DNA of 62,364 bases from assembly GCA_934101495.1 (NCBI GenBank), contig CAKORG010000004.1, positions 1 to 62,364 on the forward strand, written 5' to 3'. Below, piece by piece: positions 8,113-15,341 of the stretch. The first letter of the stretch is position 1; each line of letters begins with the position of its first letter. The position numbers were made by a program, and so were the translations under genes. This DNA is from an uncultured Bacilli bacterium. GTDB taxonomy: Bacteria; Bacillota_I; Bacilli_A; RF39; UBA660. Below the pieces are notes generated by a model. The model was not told where the DNA came from, searched no databases, and worked only from the letters and a program-made list of their open reading frames with translations.

Positions 8113-8868
8113 GTGGAAATATTAGAGTATGGAAATCCAAAACAAGATAAAATTATCTTAATACATGGATTTGAAAGTCCATATCAAATATGGGATGACT
8201 ATGTAAAATATTATAAAAATGATTATTGAGTAATTGTTCCTATTTTGACAGGACACAACGTCAATGAAAATACAGATTTCGAGTCGTCTGAAATCTGTGT
8301 TAAAGAATTAGAAGATTATTATATTTGAAAATATGGGAATAGAGTTTTTGCTGTTTATGGTATGAGTATGGGTGGAGTTTTTGCTAGTATATTATGGCAA
8401 AATGGAAATATTAAAATTGATAAATTGATAATGGAAAGATTTCTTCTTTTAGGGCTTGAAAATTTTATGATAAAAATTTTAACAAAACAATATTTAATAA
8501 TTACTCATAAAGCACAAGCAAGAGATAAAAAAACTGTAAGAGGAGCAGTTAATTCAATGGTTACTGAAGATAAATTAGATATTTTTATGGAACTATTGGA
8601 TCATATATCTGATACCACTATTACTAACTATATTAGAGAAATTGGAAAACATAAATTACCAAGTAACATAGATACATCAGAAACAGAAATATATTATTTA
8701 TATGGTGGTAAAATTAACGAAATATTATTTAAAAAAGTTGCAAAGTTTTTAGAAAGAAACTATCAAAATGCTAACACTATGTGTTTAAGTGGAAAAGGAC
8801 ATTGTGAAGATGCACTTTTAAATCTCAATGAACATGTAAAAGTGTTAAATAGAGTTTTAAAAAGATAA
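8113..8868 (+). pseudogene. Alpha/beta-hydrolase gene interrupted by two in-frame UGA codons
   Basis: One frame runs from GTG 8113 to TAA 8866-8868 and is open except for TGA at 8227-8229 and 8326-8328. It encodes an alpha/beta-hydrolase: an oxyanion-loop segment (ILIHGFESPYQIW), the nucleophile elbow GMSMGG (8359-8376), and a C-terminal GKGHCED with the expected catalytic His. No frameshift is needed to join the parts. The two stops would sit in YKNDY-x-VIVPIL and YYI-x-KYGNR. Elsewhere in the window UGA is a normal stop, so under the standard code this is a pseudogene. The ATG inside GMSMGG is not a plausible start because it would remove half the fold. Trp codons TGG also occur in the gene. 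Confidence 0.7.
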
Positions 8869-8889
8869 CTAAATTACAATTTATTAGTG

Positions 8890-8924
8890 AGATTGGTTTG
8901 AAATATAACTAGTCTTTTTATTTT
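8890..8924 (+). terminator. Rho-independent terminator after hydrolase pseudogene
   Basis: AGATTGGTT (8890-8898) pairs with AACTAGTCT (8907-8915), with two G-U pairs, followed by TTTTATTTT. Confidence 0.6.
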
Positions 8925-9037
8925 GAAAGAAAGAATAAAAAAATGTCACGGGTTATGATTTTGTCACACATAGTATAATAATAAGAATATAAATAATAAT
9001 TTAAATTAATATAAATATTTATATTAAAAAACAATTA

Positions 9038-9510
9038 TTAAGTTGGTACTTTACTTGTTTTAAAAATATTTTTATATAGCTGTGTTCCATCTGTACTTCT
9101 TATATTTGATAAATTAATAGTAATTACTCCGAGTTCTAATTTGTTACTTTTAAATTTATCATTATCTTTTATAGGTATTATTCTTATTAAATCTCTCCAG
9201 GTTTTACCTAAAATATTTTCTTTATTGTTGATGTTTGTAATTTTTTGTGGCTTTTACCTTCTAAATCTTTAAATGATATTTTGATTTTAAAAGTATTTAC
9301 ATAAGTATCATCACATTCATCAAACATTAGGTATTTATTATTCTTAATAACAATGATATGTGGCATAACATAAGCAACATTTGTATCTGTAATATTTTTA
9401 ATTGAATCATTACTTATAATTGGAGTAGTATTGTAAATCTTCCATCCAATATCAAATTTTCTTTGTAATTTATCACTTATTTTTAATTCTTTTGTTTCTA
9501 TATTTAACAT
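9038..9510 (-). pseudogene. Frameshifted unrecognised gene, paralogue of 9998-10279
   Basis: The ATG at 9510 has AAAGGAG upstream. The first frame (starting MLNIETKELKISDKLQRKF) ends prematurely at 9208. A one-base loss in the A-run of GGTAAAAGCC (about 9250) explains it: the shifted frame continues (KENILGKTWRDLIRIIPIKD, then GVITINLSNIRSTDGTQLYK) to TAA at 9038-9040. The N-terminal about 85 residues align along their length with the intact small protein at 9998-10279, including the shared TN-(V/L)-(A/S)-Y-(V/I)-x-PH core. The function is unknown. The copy is disrupted unless programmed frameshifting occurs, for which there is no slippery motif evidence. Confidence 0.6.
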
Positions 9511-9531
9511 CAAAAGGCTCCTTTACATAAC

Positions 9532-9556
9532 AAAAAAACTAACTATTTCTGGTTAG
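9532..9556 (-). terminator. Minus-strand terminator after 9584-9924 gene
   Basis: On the minus strand CTAAC and GTTAG pair around an 8-base loop, followed by seven T. It separates the 9584-9924 gene from the 9038-9510 gene. Confidence 0.6.
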
Positions 9557-9583
9557 CATTTATTATTCTCAGAAGTTATTAAT

Positions 9584-9924
9584 TTATTTATGACGCTGTC
9601 TTCTATTACTTACTTCAGTTATAGATGGAACTGGAAGTTTGTATAAAACAGCTCTTAGTTGTTCAAAATTTTCTTTTTCTGACTTATTTTCTTCCTTTGC
9701 AGAAGCATAGATATCATATAATTTATCAATTAATTGTGAGTCTAAATTTTGTAGATAATGCTCATTTACATTATTTAAATTTAAAATGAAAGCATTATAA
9801 TTATTATCATATAAAGCACCATAAATTCTAATGAAAGCAATTAACTCAGATGATTTTCTTAAAACTGTTTCCACTTTAACAAATTGGTCTTTTCTATATT
9901 GATCTAATACTTTGATTCAGCCAT
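9584..9924 (-). pseudogene. Unrecognised gene with early frameshift
   Basis: A strong GAGGAGGAG Shine-Dalgarno precedes ATG at 9924, but this frame (MAESKY) hits TAG after six codons. Loss of one A at about 9911-9913 explains it: the neighbouring frame reads VLDQYRKDQFVKVETVLRKS and stays open to 9584, ending in a basic tail (NRRQRHK). The reconstructed protein is about 112 residues, helical and charged. The family is unknown. Internal initiation at GTG 9874 could yield a shorter product, but no Shine-Dalgarno supports it. Confidence 0.6.
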
Positions 9925-9997
9925 ATTAACTCCTCCTCTTGAACATATTATAACACTTTTTTATATATTTTACTATTATTTAACACTTTTTGAAATA

Positions 9998-10279
9998 TCA
10001 GACATTTAGTAGATTTTTAATATAATCTACAAGTTCCACAAGTTGAATCTTTTTATTTAAACTACCAACATAAATATCAGTAGAATAATTAAATGCTAGA
10101 AAAGTAGTATCTTGAACAATGATCTTATGTGGTTCTATGTAAGATAAATTTGTCTTATCAATTTTTCTAATAATATCATTTATAATAGTAGGTTTGATAT
10201 GGCAAAACTCACATATAAATTCTAGTCTTTGTTTAAGATTACTTTCTATTTCTAGTTCTTGTTTAATAATATTAATCAT
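9998..10279 (-). CDS. Small hypothetical protein, 93 aa, intact paralogue of 9038-9510
   Basis: I chose ATG 10279 over the upstream ATG 10288, which lies almost on top of the AAAGGA Shine-Dalgarno. The protein aligns over nearly its whole length with the N-terminal part of the 9038-9510 product: KELE/KI at the start, the central TN-(L/V)-(S/A)-Y core, and a hydrophobic strand ending in YV. It lacks that product's C-terminal about 70 residues. No signal peptide or catalytic motif is visible. It lies between the tRNA-Gly terminator and the other broken minus-strand genes. Confidence 0.55.
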   Translation of the reverse strand: MINIIKQELEIESNLKQRLEFICEFCHIKPTIINDIIRKIDKTNLSYIEPHKIIVQDTTFLAFNYSTDIYVGSLNKKIQLVELVDYIKNLLNV

Positions 10280-10320
10280 AAACACCATCCTTTCTTTAGG
10301 ATGATTTCTTTGTAAGACAC

Positions 10321-10345
10321 AAAAAAATCAATCTTTCGATTGATT
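10321..10345 (-). terminator. Terminator of tRNA-Gly transcript
   Basis: On the minus strand AATCAATC-GAAA-GATTGATT followed by a T-run: a perfect 8-bp stem with a GNRA-type tetraloop. Confidence 0.8.
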
Positions 10346-10389
10346 CTATATATCAAGTTCAAACTAAATAGTTCGAACAGATTCGTCAA

Positions 10390-10464
10390 TGGAGCAAGTG
10401 AGGAGAATCGAACTCCCATCCCAACCTTGGCAAGGTTATATTCTAACCATTGAACCACACCTGC
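10390..10464 (-). tRNA. tRNA-Gly (GCC)
   Basis: The minus strand folds as a 75-nt tRNA. The 7-bp acceptor stem is GCAGGTG with CACTTGC, CCA is encoded at the 3' end, the T arm has GTTCGAT, and the anticodon loop TTGCCAA (anticodon GCC) is closed by TAACC/GGTTG. Its 3' end faces the accessory, pseudogene-rich DNA below 10,390, a common integration-site geometry. Confidence 0.9.
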
Positions 10465-10507
10465 GTAAATAAATTGTATCAAATTTATGAAACTTTTGCA
10501 ACAATAA

Positions 10508-10536
10508 TTGATAAAAATGTTAATATTTGTTATACT
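10508..10536 (+). promoter_or_regulatory. Promoter of the LtaS-like gene
   Basis: TTGATA (10508-10513), a 17-base spacer and an extended -10 TGTTATACT (TATACT 10531-10536). Confidence 0.75.
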
Positions 10537-10558
10537 TTTTAAGTAAGAAGGGATAAAA

Positions 10559-12574
10559 ATGAATGATAATATGAAAAATACCTTTAGAAATTTTAGAAAA
10601 AATATTGTTGAATACGTAATTACTAATCGTTTATTTATATCATATGTAATACTTTCACTTATTGCTACGATATGTCTAAGAAAATTTACGATTGATTCTG
10701 CTTTTAAATTTAAACCACTTATAACAGATTTAGGATTTATTCTTTTAATTGGAAGTTTTGGTTACTTAATAAAGCCCAAAAATCAATTTAAGTATTATTT
10801 TGGTTGGTTAATAATTTTTAATTTAATGTGTTTGATTTCATCAATATATTATAGATTCTTCACATCATTTGCATCAATCGGAGAACTTGCTACGATGGGG
10901 CAAACTGAAACTGTTACTGGATCTATTTTAGATAAGCTTAGATTGTCATATGGTATTTATATAATTATACCTATTATATTTTATTTAATTCATAAAAAAC
11001 TATTATCTTCCGCTTATTATTATTTTATTGATAAGATTGAAAAGAGTAAAAAAATGTTTGTTAGTACTTTAGTTATTAGCTTATTATTTGTAAGTTATAC
11101 ATTTGGAGTTGCTACGAATACTGATTATAGTAGACTTTCTAAACAATGGAATAGAATATATATTGTAGAAAGATTTGGTATTATAATGTATCAAGGTAAT
11201 GATTTTATACAATTTTTAAAACCTCAATTAAGTAGTTTATTTGGTCAAGAGAAAGCAGTTCAAGAATTTAATGATTATTTTGATAAAAAGGAAGTACATA
11301 AAGATAATAAATATACTGGTATATTAAAAGGGAAAAATATTGTGTTTGTACATATGGAAAGTATGCAAAGTTTTTTAATGAACTTAAAATTTAATGGAGA
11401 AGAAGTAACTCCGAATTTAAATAAACTTGCAAATGAAGGGATGCATTTTACTAATTTTTATCCTGAAGTGTCTACTGGTACATCAAGTGATACAGAATTT
11501 ACTTTACTTACTGGTCTAATGCCAGCATCTAGTGGCACAGTTTTTGTAAGTTACTATGATAGAAATTATTTTACTATACCAAAATATTTAGCAAGTAAAG
11601 GCTATAATACGTTTAGTATGCATGGTAATTTATCTAGTATGTGGAATAGAAATAAAGCACATCCATCTTTAGGATATAAAGATATGTATTTTCGTGATGT
11701 ATTTGAATATACTGATAAAGATGTTATAAACTTAGGAATAAATGATAAATTGTTCTTTAAAGAAGCTATGCCAATTTTAGAAAAAATAGAAGATTCTAAT
11801 CAAAATTATATGGGTACTATTATAACTTTATCAAATCATTCACCATTTAAACTTGCAAGTATGCATAGTGATATTGATTTAACTAGTTATTATGAAACAA
11901 CTGATAGTAGAGGTAATACTATAACTAAAAGTTATGATTATTTATCAAATACACCAGTAGGTGAATATATTAAAAGTGCAAATTATGCTGATAGTGCTCT
12001 CGGAGAATTTTTAAATTATATAAAATCATCTGATCATTTTAATAATACTGTATTTGTATTTTATGGTGATCATGATGCTAAACTAAGTAGAAGTGAAATT
12101 AATTATTTATATAATTTAAATCCTGAAACTGGTGATGTTTATTCTAAAAATGATGAAAATTATGTAAATTATGATTATTATGCTCATGAACTTAATAAGA
12201 AAACACCTTTAATAATTTGGACTAAAGATAAATCTTTACAAAGTATATTTAAGGGAGATATTACTTATACTATGGGTATGTACAACGTAGCAGCTACAAT
12301 TTTAAATATGTATGGAATTACTAATAAGTATAATGTTGGTGAAGATATATTTAATGTTAAAGATAATAATATTGTGGTATATCCAAATGGTAATTTCTTA
12401 ACAAATAAAGTTTATTATAATAATTCAACTAATGAATATTTGTCTTTAAAAGGTGAAGAAATAACTAAGGAATATATAAATGATAAATCATTAGAAACTG
12501 AAAATAGATTAAGTGTTTCTAATGCAATTATAGTTTATGATTTGTTAAAAAATAAAAGTATGAATGGAGAATAA
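10559..12574 (+). CDS. ltaS: Lipoteichoic acid synthase-like sulfatase-family membrane enzyme, 671 aa
   Basis: LtaS polymerises glycerol phosphate from phosphatidylglycerol onto a glycolipid at the outer face of the membrane. Here about five N-terminal membrane helices (residues 25-190) are followed by an extracellular sulfatase-fold domain. The metal-binding Glu is in VFVHMESMQ (Glu267) and the probable nucleophile Thr is in TGTSSDTEFTLL (about Thr308). FYGDHDAKL holds later metal ligands. The length matches LtaS (about 650 aa). The gene heads a run of three envelope genes with a 1-base gap and an overlap, so they form one operon. A paralogous role such as primase or sulfatase cannot be excluded. 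Confidence 0.85.
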   Translation: MNDNMKNTFRNFRKNIVEYVITNRLFISYVILSLIATICLRKFTIDSAFKFKPLITDLGFILLIGSFGYLIKPKNQFKYYFGWLIIFNLMCLISSIYYRFFTSFASIGELATMGQTETVTGSILDKLRLSYGIYIIIPIIFYLIHKKLLSSAYYYFIDKIEKSKKMFVSTLVISLLFVSYTFGVATNTDYSRLSKQWNRIYIVERFGIIMYQGNDFIQFLKPQLSSLFGQEKAVQEFNDYFDKKEVHKDNKYTGILKGKNIVFVHMESMQSFLMNLKFNGEEVTPNLNKLANEGMHFTNFYPEVSTGTSSDTEFTLLTGLMPASSGTVFVSYYDRNYFTIPKYLASKGYNTFSMHGNLSSMWNRNKAHPSLGYKDMYFRDVFEYTDKDVINLGINDKLFFKEAMPILEKIEDSNQNYMGTIITLSNHSPFKLASMHSDIDLTSYYETTDSRGNTITKSYDYLSNTPVGEYIKSANYADSALGEFLNYIKSSDHFNNTVFVFYGDHDAKLSRSEINYLYNLNPETGDVYSKNDENYVNYDYYAHELNKKTPLIIWTKDKSLQSIFKGDITYTMGMYNVAATILNMYGITNKYNVGEDIFNVKDNNIVVYPNGNFLTNKVYYNNSTNEYLSLKGEEITKEYINDKSLETENRLSVSNAIIVYDLLKNKSMNGE

Positions 12575-12575
12575 G

Positions 12576-13202
12576 ATGAAGAAAAAATATAAATTATTAT
12601 TATGTATATTAGTAATTTGTATAATTATTATAATTGGGTTGCTAGTAGTAAAAAATATAGGTAAAGAAACACCTAAAAATACTGTTAAAGTAATAGATAG
12701 TATTGTAGATTTTTCTTATACGTTAGATGAGAGAGATTCTAGTTTAATGAAAGATACTTATAAAAATTTAAAAAAAGTATTAAGTTCTAGAGATATTGAT
12801 TATGAAGAATATTCTAAATTAATAGCAGAGTTATTTATTATAGATTTATTTACTTTAGATAATAAAATTAATAAATATGATGTTGCTTCTTTAGAATATG
12901 TTTATCCAGATAATTTAGATAATTTTAAATTAAATGTTCAAGATACACTATATAAGAATATTGATGATAATACTTATGGCAAAAGAGTAGAAAAATTACC
13001 TATTGTTAGTAGTATAGAGGTTCTAGATGTAAAGCAAAGTACATTTAAATTAAAAGATGAAGATGTAAATAGTTATGTTGTATCTTTAAAATGGAGTTAT
13101 GAACAAGATTTAGGATATGATAAAGAAGGAATTGTTACTTTAGTTAAAAAGGATAAGAATGTATATGTGGTAGAATATAAAGCGGGTGCAGTAAATGAAT
13201 AA
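12576..13202 (+). CDS. Single-pass membrane-anchored hypothetical protein, 208 aa
   Basis: The ATG at 12576 follows GGAGA and lies one base after the LtaS-like stop. An N-terminal KKKYK basic patch and one hydrophobic helix (about residues 5-25) anchor an extracellular domain of about 180 residues, mixed helix/strand with no Cys. The family is not recognised. Its place between a teichoic-acid polymerase and an LCP protein, overlapping the latter by 8 bases, suggests a role in teichoic-acid synthesis or attachment (inference). Confidence 0.65.
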   Translation: MKKKYKLLLCILVICIIIIIGLLVVKNIGKETPKNTVKVIDSIVDFSYTLDERDSSLMKDTYKNLKKVLSSRDIDYEEYSKLIAELFIIDLFTLDNKINKYDVASLEYVYPDNLDNFKLNVQDTLYKNIDDNTYGKRVEKLPIVSSIEVLDVKQSTFKLKDEDVNSYVVSLKWSYEQDLGYDKEGIVTLVKKDKNVYVVEYKAGAVNE

Positions 13203-15147
13203 AATGATTAAGAAATTAAAAAGATCAAATAAAGCATTAAGATTAATTTATTATTTGACAAATGTTACATATTTAATAGGTTTAATTTTATTTATAAAAT
13301 CTATTTTAAGTTTAACAGGTGTTGAAACATTACTTAGAATAGTTGTTATTGTATTGTTTATTTTGTATTTATTATTTTATTTATTTTGGAACTTACTTAA
13401 TTTACTTCAAAGAAAGTATAAGGGGTTAATTATAACTACTTTAATATCTATTTTGCTTACTGTTATATTTTTTGTGGGAAGTTATTATATAAACTATATT
13501 TATAAAAATTTAGATGGGATGCAAGAAAATGAAAAAATTATTTATACAACATATTTAATTACTTTAAAAGATAATAGCTTTAATGAAGAAAGTAAAATTG
13601 GGATAATTAATAAAATGATAGATAATGATAATTACGAATTATCTACGAAATTATATAAGAATAAAAAACTTGATAATGATACTGCTCAATATAATGATTA
13701 TATTAAAATGATAGGGGATTTATATAATGGAAATATTGAGGCAATATTTGTGCCTGGTAATTATGTTACCTTATTTAAAAATGAAAATGGTTTTGAAAAT
13801 ATAGCTAGTGATACTAAAATTATTTATGAATATAGTGAAAAAAGACAAAATGAAGATTTGAATTTAGTAAGTGATAAAGATTTTAATGAGCCATTAACAT
13901 TCTTATTTCTAGGGGTTGATTCTGAAGGTGATGGACTTAATGCAAATGCTGCTTTTAATGGGGATACATTAATGCTTATGTCTTTTAATCCGAAGACTTT
14001 AGATGCTATACTTTTATCAATTCCAAGAGATACTTATGTACCTATTACTTGTAATCATAATAATTATGCTAAGATTAATTCATCTGCTGCTTATGGTACT
14101 AGTTGTGTTATTAGTACAATTAATAATTTACTTGGTATTAATATTGATTATTATGTTAAGATTAATTTTAAAGGTGTTGTTGATTTAGTTGAAGCTGTTG
14201 GAGGGGTGGAAGTTAATGTTGAAGCTCCGAGTTATATGGCTGATAAATATGGGGGAAAGGTTTGTGAACAAAATAGTGATAGAAAGTTTGGGGATAAACT
14301 TGTTTGTATGAATCCTGGAATGCAAACTTTAAATGGGGAACAAGCTCTTGCTTATGCTAGATGTCGTCATATGTATATTGGAAGTGATTTGGATAGAGTT
14401 AAACATCAACAACAAGTAGTGGAAGCTTTAGCTAATAAAGCTATGCATTTTTCAAGTATTAAAGAATTTCAAAATATTTTAAATGCAGTTAGTAAAAATA
14501 TAGCTACGAATATGGATACTGATACTATTTTATCTGGTTATAATGTTGCTAAAAATGTACTTGGTAATAAACTTTCTGGTAAAGATTCTATTAATATAGA
14601 AAAAGCTACTTTAGAAACATATAGTTTAAATGTTTATGTTCCTTCACAAGGAAGAAATACTTCTGCTCAAGGATATTATAAAGATAGTTTATTAGATATT
14701 CAAAAATCTTTTAATGTTATACTTGGTAAAGAGAAAAAAGAATTAATTAAAACATTTAATTTTTCTGTTAATGAAAATTATGTGAAAAGTGCTCCGGGTA
14801 AGGGTAAGAGAACTGGGGCTTCTGGAGAACTCCTTCCTAGTTTTGTTGGTAAAACGGTTAGTGAAGTGGAAAGTTTTGGAAATAGTCATAATATTAAAAT
14901 AAATGTAAGATATGTTGATAGTGGTAGTGAATATTATAATAATGATGTTGCAGTTGGTTTAATTGGAAATCAAAGTGTTCATAAAGATGTTTTATTATCA
15001 ACTATTTCAGAACTTACAGTTTATGTTGTTAATAGTAAACAAACAAATAATAATGTTTCAGAAAATAAATCTGATAATAGTAATAAAAGTAATGATAATA
15101 AAGAACATACTAAAGATGATGATATTATTAAAAATTTGTTAAATTAG
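13195..15147 (+). CDS. LytR-CpsA-Psr (LCP) family wall-polymer ligase with C-terminal PASTA-like domain, 650 aa
   Basis: LCP proteins transfer undecaprenyl-linked polymers such as teichoic acids onto peptidoglycan outside the cell. About three N-terminal membrane helices are followed by the LCP core: FLFLGVDSEGDG, DTLMLMSFNP, LLSIPRDTYVPI (Arg/Asp pyrophosphate-binding residues), KINFKGVVDLVEAVGGVEV and LNGEQALAYARCRH (Arg pair). Residues 545-620 (LPSFVGKTVSEVESFG onward) resemble a PASTA domain, which is unusual for an LCP protein. A Lys/Asn-rich tail ends the protein. It starts inside the previous gene. A perfect 16-bp hairpin terminator follows. Confidence 0.85.
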   Translation: MNKMIKKLKRSNKALRLIYYLTNVTYLIGLILFIKSILSLTGVETLLRIVVIVLFILYLLFYLFWNLLNLLQRKYKGLIITTLISILLTVIFFVGSYYINYIYKNLDGMQENEKIIYTTYLITLKDNSFNEESKIGIINKMIDNDNYELSTKLYKNKKLDNDTAQYNDYIKMIGDLYNGNIEAIFVPGNYVTLFKNENGFENIASDTKIIYEYSEKRQNEDLNLVSDKDFNEPLTFLFLGVDSEGDGLNANAAFNGDTLMLMSFNPKTLDAILLSIPRDTYVPITCNHNNYAKINSSAAYGTSCVISTINNLLGINIDYYVKINFKGVVDLVEAVGGVEVNVEAPSYMADKYGGKVCEQNSDRKFGDKLVCMNPGMQTLNGEQALAYARCRHMYIGSDLDRVKHQQQVVEALANKAMHFSSIKEFQNILNAVSKNIATNMDTDTILSGYNVAKNVLGNKLSGKDSINIEKATLETYSLNVYVPSQGRNTSAQGYYKDSLLDIQKSFNVILGKEKKELIKTFNFSVNENYVKSAPGKGKRTGASGELLPSFVGKTVSEVESFGNSHNIKINVRYVDSGSEYYNNDVAVGLIGNQSVHKDVLLSTISELTVYVVNSKQTNNNVSENKSDNSNKSNDNKEHTKDDDIIKNLLN

Positions 15148-15164
15148 ATTATTAAATTAAAGTT

Positions 15165-15207
15165 AAAGAACAAGAATTAAACTTATATTAATTCTTGTTC
15201 TTTTTGT
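15165..15207 (+). terminator. Strong Rho-independent terminator
   Basis: A perfect 16-bp stem (15165-15180 with 15188-15203; left arm AAAGAACAAGAATTAA) around a 7-base loop, then a T-run. Confidence 0.85.
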
Positions 15208-15256
15208 GTTAAGGTAACAGCCCATACTAAATTTATATAAAAAGTAAATAGGTGGC

Positions 15257-15275
15257 TTTTTTTTTTTTTTTTTTT
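15257..15275 (+). repeat. 19-base poly-T tract beside a surface-protein promoter
   Basis: An uninterrupted run of 19 T. With TATAGT (15291-15296) as the -10, the -35 position 17 bases upstream falls inside the tract. Slippage would therefore alter -35 sequence or spacing for the 15342 gene. The tract may also serve a weak terminator (AGCC/GGCT). Confidence 0.6.
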
Positions 15276-15341
15276 GATTTAAAATGGATATATAGTATAG
15301 TAGATATCCAGTGTGGTATTGTTAAAAAATGAGGTAAGTTT

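Noticed and set aside
8941..9010. Promoter-like TATAAT with two TGTCAC repeats
   Set aside because: No plus-strand gene follows; only minus-strand pseudogenes lie beyond. Kept as a possible relic only.
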